Source of the DNA: UBA11612 sp965228575
Lineage (GTDB): Bacteria > Pseudomonadota > Alphaproteobacteria > Rhodospirillales > Rhodospirillaceae
Reading direction: 5' to 3'
Length of the DNA stretch: 64,000 bases
NCBI GenBank assembly: GCA_965228575.1
Contig: CBDDHW010000001.1
Coordinates: 124,001 to 188,000, forward strand
The position numbers and the translations under genes were made by a program. Numbering within the stretch: position 1 is the first letter of the stretch; the number at the start of each line of letters is the position of its first letter. A model generated the notes under the pieces. That model was not told the origin of the DNA. It saw nothing but the letters and a program-made list of their open reading frames with translations, and searched no databases. Below are positions 37,652 through 46,294 of the stretch, piece by piece.

Positions 37652-38719
37652 CTATTGTTCCAACATGCGCCCGACGATCTTGGACGTGTAATCCACCATG
37701 GGAATGATCCGCGCGTAGTTAAGGCGGGTCGGACCAATGACGCCGATCGCGCCAACAATTTGTTCGCGCGCATTTTGAAACGGCGCAACAACCATTGAGC
37801 ATCCGGCCAATCCAAACAGCTCGTTCTGCGCGCCGATAAAAATTTGAACGCCATCGCCCGAGCCCACTAAGTCCAGAACACGAAGCATTTCTTCACGCGC
37901 TTCTAACGCTGAGAAAAGTTGGCGCACGCGCTCTAAGTCCTCAAGTGCCGTCACATTGCTTAGAAGATTTGATTGGCCTTTAATAATAAGCGAGCCATAG
38001 CGCTTTTCAGCTGAATCACCGCTCCATGTCGCAAGGCCGTCTTTGACGACTTTTGCAGAAAGCTCGTCGAGCTGCGCGCGCCGCGATTCAAGATCACTCA
38101 AGATATCGGACCGCGCTTCGGCGAGTGTCTTGCCGGAAAGGCGGCTCGCCAGAAAATTTCCCGCTTGGACCAGGGCCGAGGCCGGCAAATCGTTTGGAAC
38201 CTCAATCACTCTGTTTTCTACAACGCCGTTCTCATTGACCATAACAACGAGCGCACGGCCCGGTCTAAGATTTACAAATTCGATGTGCTTGAGCGGCGCC
38301 TCGATCTTTGGCGCTAAAACCATACCGGCGCATTGGGCAAGACCCGCGAGCATTCCTGTGGCGTTATCCAAAACCTCATCGGGCGAGCGTCCCGCTGCCT
38401 GACAGTGAGCTTCGATCGCCTCGCGCTCTTCGGTATCGAGTCCGCCCAATTGCAACAGTCCACTGACGAACATGTTCAGGCCGGCTTCGGTGGGCAATCG
38501 GCCGGCCGAGGTATGGGGTGAGAACAGCAGACCTTCATGTTCGAGGTCAGCCATCACGTTGCGGATCGTGGCCGGGGAGAGCGATCCATTAAGTTTGCGC
38601 GCGATCGTGCGCGAGCCGATCGGCTCGCCTGTCTCCACATAGGCGTCGACAATATGGCGGAAAATCTCCCGGGAACGTTCGTTCAGTGCGATGACACTAT
38701 TTGTGTCTGAATCGGCCAT
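37652..38719 (-). CDS. hrcA: heat-inducible transcription repressor HrcA
   Basis: 355 residues from ATG 38719, with a GTG at 38725 also possible. The winged-helix part shows REIFRHIVDAYVETGEPIGS and LSPATIRNVMADLEHEGLL, then SPHTSAGRLPTEAGLNMFV. The long GAF-like C-terminal domain follows, ending with GVIGPTRLNYARIIPMVDYT. HrcA represses groESL-type heat-shock genes through CIRCE operators. It heads the hrcA-grpE unit and diverges from rph, the standard alphaproteobacterial order. Confidence 0.96.
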   Translation of the reverse strand: MADSDTNSVIALNERSREIFRHIVDAYVETGEPIGSRTIARKLNGSLSPATIRNVMADLEHEGLLFSPHTSAGRLPTEAGLNMFVSGLLQLGGLDTEEREAIEAHCQAAGRSPDEVLDNATGMLAGLAQCAGMVLAPKIEAPLKHIEFVNLRPGRALVVMVNENGVVENRVIEVPNDLPASALVQAGNFLASRLSGKTLAEARSDILSDLESRRAQLDELSAKVVKDGLATWSGDSAEKRYGSLIIKGQSNLLSNVTALEDLERVRQLFSALEAREEMLRVLDLVGSGDGVQIFIGAQNELFGLAGCSMVVAPFQNAREQIVGAIGVIGPTRLNYARIIPMVDYTSKIVGRMLEQ

Positions 38720-38754
38720 GGGCACTTATCATCTGGAGTGAAAGGATGCCTGGG

Positions 38755-38783
38755 TATGTAAGGCGGTCAGCACCCCTCGTCAA
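38755..38783 (-). promoter_or_regulatory. promoter of hrcA-grpE
   Basis: On the minus strand TTGACG (38783-38778) and TACATA (38760-38755) are separated by exactly 17 bases. The start site would be near 38748, leaving a leader of about 29 bases to the hrcA ATG. No CIRCE inverted repeat overlaps it. Confidence 0.65.
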
Positions 38784-38916
38784 TGCGCCCAGGGCGGGGG
38801 AATGCCATAAAAAAGGGCAGAATTCCTATGCTTTGACCCCTATCGCACGGAATGTTAGAGGATGCGCCGGTGTCCCGCTGGCACGCGCCAGAGGCCAAAT
38901 GACAGGACCAAGACCG

Positions 38917-39657
38917 ATGACCACTGAGACATCCCGCCCCTCGGGCCGCACGGCTGACGCATTACGCCCGGTGAGTTTTGAACTTGGTGTAAACAAGCAT
39001 GCGGAAGGCTCGTGCCTGGTGAAGTTTGGCGATACCCAGGTCTTGTGCATGGCCAGCGTTGAGGAAACCATCCCGCCCTGGCTCCGCGGTGGCGGTAAGG
39101 GATGGGTGACGGCCGAGTACGGTATGTTGCCGCGCGCAACCAACACCCGCATGGCCCGCGAAGCGTCTAAAGGGCGTCAGTCGGGGCGCACACAAGAAAT
39201 TCAGAGACTTATCGGCCGCGCTTTACGTGCGGTGACCGATCTTGCCGGCTTCGGTGAAATACAAATCCGTATTGATTGCGACGTCATTCAAGCCGACGGC
39301 GGGACCTGAACCGCGAGCGTAACGGGAAGTTATCTTGCATTGTATCAGGCGTTCGCGACCATGAAGAAACTTGGTGCCATTAGCGATATTCCGCTTCGGG
39401 ATTCGGTCGCCGCGATCAGTTGCGGTCTTTATAAGGGAACGCCGGTTCTAGACCTTGATTACCCAGAAGATTCTACCGCGCAGGCGGATGCGAATTTTGT
39501 TCTAACCGGTTCAGGTAAGATCGTTGAGATTCAAGGAACCGCGGAAGAGCATCCGTTTTCCGAAGATGAATTCAATTCGCTTTTAGTGCTCGCGAAAAAA
39601 GGCGTTGCCGATCTCACGAGCATGCAGCGGTCGGCACTCGCCGAAGCAGGTTTATAA
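38917..39657 (+). pseudogene. rph: ribonuclease PH with in-frame TGA at codon 131
   Basis: The frame from ATG 38917 would encode 246 residues, normal for RNase PH, but TGA at 39307-39309 splits it. Both sides are well conserved: PVSFELGVNKHAEGSCLVKF, TAEYGMLPRATNTR and IDCDVIQADGGT before it, TASVTGSYLALYQAF and ISCGLYKGTPVLDLDY after it. The stop replaces the Arg of the conserved GGTRTAS motif, which binds phosphate, and is one C-to-T change from CGA. RNase PH trims tRNA 3' ends. An ATG at 38899 is an alternative start. It could be a true null, as in some E. coli K-12 strains, or a sequence error. Confidence 0.88.
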
Positions 39658-39661
39658 AAAT

Positions 39662-40258
39662 ATGCCGCGAACCTTTGGCGGCGGCAAACTGGTGGTGGCC
39701 AGTCACAACCCGGGCAAGGTTCGTGAAATTGGTGAACTGCTTGCGCCGTTCAACGCAGACGTTATCTCGGCTGGTGAATTGAAATTGCTTGAGCCCGAGG
39801 AAACCGGCGAGACGTTTGTTGCCAATGCAAAACTCAAAGCGCTTGCCGCGGCAACGGCGGCAAACCTTCCCGCGCTTGCCGATGATTCAGGGCTGAGTGT
39901 TGAAGCTTTGGGCGGCGCGCCAGGAATATATTCCGCGCGCTGGGGCGGGCCGAACAAGGACTTCGCTCTTGCCATGTCAAAGGTACAAAATGAACTTGGT
40001 GATGAAGAGAACAGACGCGCGAAGTTTATATGTGCCCTGTCGCTGGCCTGGCCGGACGGTCACTGCGAGGTTTTTGAGGGCGAAGTCCGGGGAACGCTCG
40101 ACTTTCCACCTCGCGGAACAAAAGGGTTTGGATACGATCCTATTTTTGTCCCCGAAGGCCATGCCATCACCTTTGCTGAAATGGACCCGGCAGCCAAACA
40201 CGCTATGAGCCACCGGGCCGATGCGTTTGAAAAATTAGTGGCCGCTTGTTTCAAATGA
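39662..40258 (+). CDS. rdgB: non-canonical purine NTP pyrophosphatase (RdgB/HAM1)
   Basis: 198 residues from ATG 39662, four bases after the rph stop. The signature KLVVASHNPGKVREIGELL is at the N-terminus. ALADDSGLSVEALGGAPGIY and SARWGG follow, with GTKGFGYDPIFVPEG and AEMDPAAKHAMSHRADAF near the end. It hydrolyses ITP, dITP and XTP to keep them out of nucleic acids. Its last bases overlap the hemW start (ATGA), so rph, rdgB and hemW form one operon. Confidence 0.97.
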   Translation: MPRTFGGGKLVVASHNPGKVREIGELLAPFNADVISAGELKLLEPEETGETFVANAKLKALAAATAANLPALADDSGLSVEALGGAPGIYSARWGGPNKDFALAMSKVQNELGDEENRRAKFICALSLAWPDGHCEVFEGEVRGTLDFPPRGTKGFGYDPIFVPEGHAITFAEMDPAAKHAMSHRADAFEKLVAACFK

Positions 40259-41439
40259 CTGCGACCCTTCAAGGCGATGAAGGATTTGGCCTGTATGTTC
40301 ATTGGCCATTTTGTATTTCCAAGTGTCCGTACTGTGATTTTAATTCTCACGTTGCCGCGCAGCCCGTCGATCACGCCCGCTGGAAAGATGCACTCCTAAC
40401 CGAACTTGATTACTTCGCCGGGCAAACATCGCAGCGCCGATTAACGAGCATCTTTTTTGGCGGCGGTACGCCGTCGCTCATGGACGCCAGCACGATCGCA
40501 ACGATCATTGAAAGAGCGCGCGGGCATTGGACCCCCGCGAACGATCTTGAAGTTACATTGGAAGCCAACCCGGGCACGGTGGATGCTGAGCGCTTTTCCG
40601 CGATTCACGATGCAGGCGTTGTGCGCCTGTCCATGGGCGTTCAGGCGTTGAATGATGCAGACCTGAAATTTTTAGGACGGGGCCATAGTGTTGAAGAGGC
40701 GCGCTCCGCGTGGCGCGCGGCCGCAAAAATTTTTCCGCAGGTTTCTTTCGATTTGATTTACGCGCGTCCGGATCAATCTCCACGCGCTTGGCGTGAAGAG
40801 TTGTCCGAAGCGCTGCGCGAGATCACCGGCGAAGGGCTCTCTCATTTATCTCTTTACCAGCTGACCATGGAACCCGGCACCAAGATGATCGAGGAGCATG
40901 CGCGCGGCGCGTTCGCGTTGCCCTGTGACGACGATGCCGCCGCACTGTATGACGTAACTCAAGAGCTCTGCGATCAAGCGGGATACCCTGCCTATGAGGT
41001 TTCAAACCATGCGAAAAAGGGTGCGGCGTGCCGGCACAACCTGACCTATTGGAGGGGTGGTGATTACGTGGGGATTGGGCCCGGCGCTCATGGGCGATTA
41101 ACTCGCGATCGAAAGACGCGTGCAGTGCGCCAAGTCAAAGCGCCAGCGTTATGGTTGAAGCGGGTTGCGGAAAAGGGACATGGAACCCAGGAGGAAGAAA
41201 CACTCACCCCCGAGGCGCGCGCTGAAGAGCTCGTGATGATGGGACTGCGATTAACCGAAGGTATTGATAAAGAACGGTTTTTGAAGCTGGCCGGACTCCC
41301 GATCGAGGCGGCGGTGAACCAAAACGCCCTCGCGGATCTAACTGCAGATGGTTTCCTCGATGACACCACTGAGCACCTTGCAGCGACCGGTAAAGGGCGC
41401 CTTGCCCTAAACGCAGTAGTGCGGGACCTTATTGTATAA
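40255..41439 (+). CDS. hemW: radical SAM protein HemW (coproporphyrinogen III oxidase-like)
   Basis: 394 residues from ATG 40255, which overlaps the rdgB stop. A TTG at 40246 is also in frame. The radical SAM cluster motif Cys-x3-Cys-x2-Cys is in YVHWPFCISKCPYCDFNSH. SIFFGGGTPSLMDA, LTLEANPGTVD-like VTLEANPGT, RLSMGVQALND and HLSLYQLTMEPGT are family marks. HemW is a haem chaperone rather than the oxidase HemN. Placement after rdgB is typical for alphaproteobacteria. Confidence 0.95.
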   Translation: MTATLQGDEGFGLYVHWPFCISKCPYCDFNSHVAAQPVDHARWKDALLTELDYFAGQTSQRRLTSIFFGGGTPSLMDASTIATIIERARGHWTPANDLEVTLEANPGTVDAERFSAIHDAGVVRLSMGVQALNDADLKFLGRGHSVEEARSAWRAAAKIFPQVSFDLIYARPDQSPRAWREELSEALREITGEGLSHLSLYQLTMEPGTKMIEEHARGAFALPCDDDAAALYDVTQELCDQAGYPAYEVSNHAKKGAACRHNLTYWRGGDYVGIGPGAHGRLTRDRKTRAVRQVKAPALWLKRVAEKGHGTQEEETLTPEARAEELVMMGLRLTEGIDKERFLKLAGLPIEAAVNQNALADLTADGFLDDTTEHLAATGKGRLALNAVVRDLIV

Positions 41440-41667
41440 GTATGTGGAAAAGAACAATTTACCTAATAAAATCAAGTGATTAAGCTGTTGATTTCTTCGC
41501 TTAGGTAATGACTCAGGTTTTTCTCAGATACCACTGAAAACAAGGCATTTTTTGCCTTTCATTCACACTTTGTATACCTTGGTGGCCGAGAATTGATCGT
41601 CGGGTGCGGGGCTGCCTCGACGCATTTGATTTTGCGGACCAGGCATTCATGTACAACACCCGCTTAG

Positions 41668-42855
41668 ATGGGCTCACCGGACTACCCGTTTCAGCGGCTT
41701 TCCGCCCTTTTAGAAGGGCGGGAGCCAGCCTCAGGCCTTGAGCCGATCATCATGTCTATCGGCGAGCCGCGCCATGCCCCGCCGCAAATCCTTTATGATG
41801 CCCTTGCCGCTAACCCTGGTGACTGGGGGAAGTATCCGCCAACTGCTGGAACGCCGGCCTACCGACGGGCCGTTGCGGCTTGGTGTACTCAGCGGTTTAA
41901 GTTGCCGGGCGAATTTCTCGATCCCGATCTAAACGTCCTGCCGGTTGCTGGAACGCGCGAAGGCTTATTCATGGCCGCGCAGCTGTGCATCCCGCCGCAG
42001 AAAAATGGCCAAGCGCCCGCGGTTCTAATGCCCAATCCATTTTATCAAGTCTACGTGGGCGCAGCGGTGATGAACGGCGCCGATCCCATCTTGATTCCTG
42101 CAACCAAAGAAACAGGTTTCTTGCCTGCCTACTCCGATGTTGAAAAATCAGATCTCGACCGCACCGCCCTGATGTACGTTTGCACGCCAGCCAACCCGCA
42201 AGGCGCGGTCGCAAGTCTTGATCAACTTAAAGACATGATCCGCCTCGCGCGTACTCATGATTTCGTACTTGTCTCCGACGAATGTTATTCGGAGATTTAT
42301 GATGACTCTCAGCCTCCGGGCGCGTTGCACGCTTGCGCAGAATTAGGCGAAGGCTTGTCCAATGTTTTGGTTTTCAATTCCTTGTCCAAGCGATCAAGCG
42401 TGCCGGGATTACGTGCGGGGTTTGTTGCCGGCGATGGAGACCTTATTTCCAAGTTTTCAAAACTGCGTGCCCACGGCGGAGCGGTCCAACCCCTTCCGGT
42501 GATGACTGCGGCGGCGGCCTTGTGGTCGGACGAGGCGCATGTAGATGAAAATCGGCGTCTTTACCGTGCAAAAACCGACGATTCAGAGCGTATTTTGGGC
42601 TCTCACCAGGGCTTTTACCGTCCTGAAGGCGGTTTTTTCCTGTGGCTGGACGTCGGAAACGGTGAAGCGACCACACAAAAACTGTGGGAGAGCGCAGCCG
42701 TAAAAGTTCTGCCGGGGGCCTATCTATCTCGCGAAGCCAACTCGGGCAGTAGGGGTAATCCTGGGCACCGGTATATCCGCATCGCCCTCGTCCACGATCA
42801 AGCTCAAACCAAAGATGCTCTAACCCGCATCGCAGAAACTCTGTCGGTGCAATGA
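41668..42855 (+). CDS. dapC: class I/II aminotransferase, probably succinyldiaminopimelate transaminase (DapC-type)
   Basis: 395 residues in the intact frame. PLP family marks are SIGEPRHAPPQILYDALA, PNPFYQVYVGAAVMNGAD, SDECYSEIYDD and the PLP-lysine segment NSLSKRSSVPGLRAGFVAGD. It probably transaminates in lysine/DAP synthesis. ATG 41668 may not be the true start. Another ATG at 41649 gives MYNTRLDGLT, which joins DYPFQRLSALLEG if one G of the pair at 41679-41680 is removed. That would make a 401-residue protein with the N-terminus usual for this group. This is inference from the family pattern. Confidence 0.83.
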   Translation: MGSPDYPFQRLSALLEGREPASGLEPIIMSIGEPRHAPPQILYDALAANPGDWGKYPPTAGTPAYRRAVAAWCTQRFKLPGEFLDPDLNVLPVAGTREGLFMAAQLCIPPQKNGQAPAVLMPNPFYQVYVGAAVMNGADPILIPATKETGFLPAYSDVEKSDLDRTALMYVCTPANPQGAVASLDQLKDMIRLARTHDFVLVSDECYSEIYDDSQPPGALHACAELGEGLSNVLVFNSLSKRSSVPGLRAGFVAGDGDLISKFSKLRAHGGAVQPLPVMTAAAALWSDEAHVDENRRLYRAKTDDSERILGSHQGFYRPEGGFFLWLDVGNGEATTQKLWESAAVKVLPGAYLSREANSGSRGNPGHRYIRIALVHDQAQTKDALTRIAETLSVQ

Positions 42856-42892
42856 CTATGGTTTTCCATTTTATAAGTAAGGATCTCGCGCC

Positions 42893-45310
42893 ATGAATAC
42901 CGCTGTTCGCACCAAGACCGTCCCGTTTCTCCCGCCGGCTTGGGCTGAGACGTTGAAACGCAGCGCATTTTTCACCGCTGGGTGTGCGGTTGCTCTCGCG
43001 TGTATCACGACAGCGGCCGCACTTTTTAGCTACGCGCCGGACGATCCATCGTGGAATACGGCATCGGGATCGGCGCCGCTTAATGCGCTGGGAGTACCGG
43101 GTGCGATTTTTGCCGACGCGGCCTTGCAAACGGTCGGTGTTGCGATTGGCGCTCTAATTCTTACCGTCGCGGCGTGGGCCGTTCGGTTAATGCGCGCAGA
43201 AACGGTGAGCTGGCTTTGGCTGCGCACGGTAACGGCCATCGCCGCTATGCTTGCTTTGACGCTTTTGTTCGAAGTCGTTCCCGCACCTGACGCGTGGCCC
43301 GTTGTCGCCGGACTTGGCGGATCCGCCGGACATGTGCTTGTTGATTCGATTATCTATCACAACGGTCCGTTTATTAGCCTTGAGCCGGTTCGAAACGCTC
43401 TCGAAGCATCGATTGCGTTAACCGGCGCAGTATTGGGGCTTGCCGGTTTGTTTTGGGCAATGACCATAAAATTCACCGCCGTTCGCGCGCTTATTGCCCG
43501 GTGTGTACAAGCCATTATCGCAAGCGCAGCGCGCGCTATCGATCTGCCGCTCTCCGTTTGGCGTGATTTCGTTCACAACCGAAGCATCGAAACCGCCCCG
43601 CAACAAAAACCCGCCGCCGTCGCGGAAGATCTCGTAGAGCAACACGCGCGCCCTGTTCAGTCAAATCCGATTGATGCGCCGCCAATCCCAAAACCAAAAA
43701 GCTCGGTCGCAGTTGTTACCGAACGCAAATCTTTGAAGCCATCAAAACGCGAACTCGAAGCGCGTCAGGGAAGTTTACTGCCAGCAACAAACAAGGGCTT
43801 TGATCTTCCCCATCTCGACATTCTTTCAATGCCGGTGGCTGACCGGAGCGCAACGGCGGTTAGCCGCGAAGCGCTGGAAAGCAACGCGCGTATGCTTGAA
43901 GCCGTGCTGGATGATTTTGGCGTAAAGGGTCAGATCGTTAAAGTTCGCCCCGGCCCGGTGGTTACGCTTTATGAACTCGAGCCCGCGCCCGGTACAAAAA
44001 CCGCGCGCGTTGTTTCGCTCGCCGATGATATTGCCCGCTCCATGAGCGCGGTTTCTGTTCGCATCGCCGTTGTGCCAGGGCGAAGCGTTATTGGCATCGA
44101 GCTACCGAACGCGGACCGGGAAACCGTGTTCTTGCGTGAGATGCTTGCCTCCACAGAGTTTGAAAAATCCGACGGCAAGCTGATTATGTCGCTCGGTAAA
44201 GACATCGGCGGCACACCAATTTTTGCCGACCTTGCGCGCATGCCGCACTTGCTTGTGGCGGGAACAACCGGCTCGGGGAAATCCGTTGCCATCAACACCA
44301 TGATCATGTCGCTTCTGTATCGCAATACACCCGATGATGTGCTGCTGATTATGATCGATCCAAAGATGCTGGAGCTTTCGGTGTACGACGGCATCCCGCA
44401 TCTTCTTGCCCCGGTTGTTACCGAGCCCGGTAAAGCGGTGATGGCATTAAAATGGGTGGTGCGCGAAATGGAAGATCGCTACCGCGCCATGAGCCAACTC
44501 TCGGTGCGCAATATCTCCGGCTACAATCAGCGCTTAAGAGACGCCGCCAAGAAGGGCAAAACTCTCACCCGCACGGTGCAGACCGGTTTTGATCCCGAGA
44601 CCGGCAAACCAATTTACGAAGAACAAGAGCTCGATCTTACGCCGCTGCCGTTCATTGTCGTGATCATTGATGAGATGGCCGATCTGATGTTGGTGGCCGG
44701 CAAAGATGTTGAAGCCGCTGTTCAGCGCCTTGCACAGATGGCGCGGGCCGCAGGTATTCACGTCATCATGGCAACCCAGCGCCCATCGGTGGACGTGATT
44801 ACCGGAACGATCAAAGCGAACTTCCCAACCCGGATCAGCTTCCAAGTAACCTCGAAAATCGATAGCCGCACCATTCTCGGTGAACAAGGCGCCGAGCAAC
44901 TGCTCGGACAAGGTGACATGTTGTACATGGCTGCCGGCGGCCGTATCACCCGCGTTCACGGGCCCTTTGTCACCGATAGCGAAGTTGAAGAAGTTACCAA
45001 TCATCTGCGCGATCAATCTCAACCCGATTACATCGAAGCTGTGACGGAAGAAGCGGATTTGGATGATGTCCCTGGATTTGCAGGAGCAACCGGCGGTAAT
45101 ACGTCGGGTGGAGATAGCCTGTTCGATCAAGCCGTTGCGTTAGTTGCGCGGGAACGCAAAGCCTCGACTAGCTTTGTGCAGCGTCACTTGCAAATCGGTT
45201 ACAACCGCGCAGCGCGAATCATCGAAGAGATGGAACAACAAGGCATGATCTCGCGCGCAAACCACGTTGGAAAACGCGAGGTCTTGCTGCCGGGCGGCGG
45301 AGAAATGTAG
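42893..45310 (+). CDS. ftsK: DNA translocase FtsK
   Basis: 805 residues from ATG 42893, with AAGGA nine bases before it. The N-terminal part (1-210) has four membrane helices for the division septum. A linker of about 100 residues follows. The motor has VVTLYELEPAPGTKTARV, Walker A AGTTGSGKSVAINTMIMS and Walker B-like PFIVVIIDEMADLMLVAGK. The C-terminal gamma domain (DSLFDQAVALVARERKASTS to IIEEMEQQGMISRANH) binds polar KOPS sites. It pumps chromosome ends across the septum and activates XerCD. Confidence 0.97.
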   Translation: MNTAVRTKTVPFLPPAWAETLKRSAFFTAGCAVALACITTAAALFSYAPDDPSWNTASGSAPLNALGVPGAIFADAALQTVGVAIGALILTVAAWAVRLMRAETVSWLWLRTVTAIAAMLALTLLFEVVPAPDAWPVVAGLGGSAGHVLVDSIIYHNGPFISLEPVRNALEASIALTGAVLGLAGLFWAMTIKFTAVRALIARCVQAIIASAARAIDLPLSVWRDFVHNRSIETAPQQKPAAVAEDLVEQHARPVQSNPIDAPPIPKPKSSVAVVTERKSLKPSKRELEARQGSLLPATNKGFDLPHLDILSMPVADRSATAVSREALESNARMLEAVLDDFGVKGQIVKVRPGPVVTLYELEPAPGTKTARVVSLADDIARSMSAVSVRIAVVPGRSVIGIELPNADRETVFLREMLASTEFEKSDGKLIMSLGKDIGGTPIFADLARMPHLLVAGTTGSGKSVAINTMIMSLLYRNTPDDVLLIMIDPKMLELSVYDGIPHLLAPVVTEPGKAVMALKWVVREMEDRYRAMSQLSVRNISGYNQRLRDAAKKGKTLTRTVQTGFDPETGKPIYEEQELDLTPLPFIVVIIDEMADLMLVAGKDVEAAVQRLAQMARAAGIHVIMATQRPSVDVITGTIKANFPTRISFQVTSKIDSRTILGEQGAEQLLGQGDMLYMAAGGRITRVHGPFVTDSEVEEVTNHLRDQSQPDYIEAVTEEADLDDVPGFAGATGGNTSGGDSLFDQAVALVARERKASTSFVQRHLQIGYNRAARIIEEMEQQGMISRANHVGKREVLLPGGGEM

Positions 45311-45390
45311 CGCTCCTCATGGCAAACAGCCTTAACCTTGCCACAGTGTGCGTGTAGCATTCGCAAAAGTTGGCGTTTGGATCACGAAAT

Positions 45391-46008
45391 ATGCTTCGCA
45401 CTACTGTTTTCGTTTTAGGTTTCTTTCTATGGGCGGTCCCGGCATTTGCGCAGGCGCTAACCGAGGCTGAGTCCGCCGCTGTGAAAAATGCCGAGACCTA
45501 CCTGAATGGCGTAAAAACTCTGCAGGCCCGATTTCTGCAATCAAATCCGGATGGCGGAACTCTTGAGGGGGATCTCTATATTTCGCGGCCCGGCAGGATG
45601 CGCCTGGTTTACGATCCCCCGACCCCCATGCTTTTGGTCGCCGATGGCGCATTTCTGATCTATGTCGATACCGAGATGGACGATGCCAGCCATCTCAATC
45701 TGGAAGACACGCCAGCGGGTATCTTGTTGAAAGAGGATTTATCTTTTTCGGACCCGGACATTCGCCTGGACCGGGTGGAGATAGGCGCGGGCAAAGTCGA
45801 GGTCACGACCACCATGGCGAACGATCCGGCCGCGGGGACATTGACGATGGTGTTCAGCGATACCCCCTTTGAGCTCAAACAATGGCGGGTTGTCGACGCA
45901 CAAAATAAGGAAGTCACCGTGACATTGTTCGATGCCCGGCGGGGCATTCGGCTCGACAACGCTCTCTTTCGCTACGATGCACGCCGGTCCGGCGGCGAGC
46001 GTGATTGA
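45391..46008 (+). CDS. lolA: outer-membrane lipoprotein carrier protein LolA
   Basis: 205 residues from ATG 45391. A signal peptide ends at AVPAFA, so it is periplasmic. The mature part begins ALTEAESAAVKNAETYLNGV and contains LQARFLQSNPDGGTLEGDLY and RPGRMRLVYDPPTPMLLVAD, characteristic of LolA. It carries lipoproteins from LolCDE to the outer membrane. It follows ftsK, as in many proteobacteria. Confidence 0.92.
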   Translation: MLRTTVFVLGFFLWAVPAFAQALTEAESAAVKNAETYLNGVKTLQARFLQSNPDGGTLEGDLYISRPGRMRLVYDPPTPMLLVADGAFLIYVDTEMDDASHLNLEDTPAGILLKEDLSFSDPDIRLDRVEIGAGKVEVTTTMANDPAAGTLTMVFSDTPFELKQWRVVDAQNKEVTVTLFDARRGIRLDNALFRYDARRSGGERD

Positions 46009-46144
46009 CGAGACCACCCGCAGCGTCCGGCGAACGAAATCGCCCTTAACTCATTGCAAAATAGTAGTTTTGCACGGGTCTGCCTGACTTCTCCCGGCCC
46101 GGGTTGAGTTGCGGATAGAAATTCTGACCCCATATTAGGGTATC

Positions 46145-46253
46145 GAGCAGCCGGTGCGCCTGAAGCGCCGGCGCATCAAGACACGGCTTCCCCTACCGGT
46201 CTTGGTGATGTGCTTGGCGTCCGGTGTTGTCCCCCAGCACCGGGCGCTTTTTT
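46145..46253 (+). ncRNA. candidate structured small RNA with terminal Rho-independent terminator
   Basis: Three stem-loops stand in a row: A at 46150-46172 (eight bp, two-base bulge), B at 46174-46207 (12 bp with one bulged base and one G-U, outer arms CATCAAGAC/GTCTTGGTG), and C, the terminator. A weak promoter, TTGCGG (46109-46114) and TATTAG (46133-46138) with 18 bases between, would start a transcript near 46145 of about 110 bases. It could instead be the long 3' end of the lolA mRNA. I do not recognise the family, and it is not SRP or 6S RNA. Confidence 0.4.
46217..46253 (+). terminator. Rho-independent terminator upstream of xth
   Basis: A ten-bp stem GCGTCCGGTG/CACCGGGCGC (46217-46226 with 46238-46247, one G-U) is followed by six T (46248-46253). 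It ends transcription from lolA or from the candidate small RNA. Confidence 0.88.
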
Positions 46254-46294
46254 GAACATGCTCGCCGTACTTGGCCGCAGGAAAGTACTCCGCT

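Noticed and set aside
38720..38760. GCACT...AGTG repeat near the hrcA start as a CIRCE element
   Set aside because: Only four to five bases match and the spacer is wrong. It does not fit TTAGCACTC-N9-GAGTGCTAA.
39301..39315. Recoding of TGA as an amino acid in rph
   Set aside because: The position is Arg in the family, not Trp or Sec, and TGA ends other intact genes in the window.
41542..41578. AAGGCA/TGCCTT hairpin and TATACC box in the hemW-dapC gap
   Set aside because: The six-bp stem has no T-tract after it and the -35 spacing is 15-16. Too weak to call as terminator or promoter.
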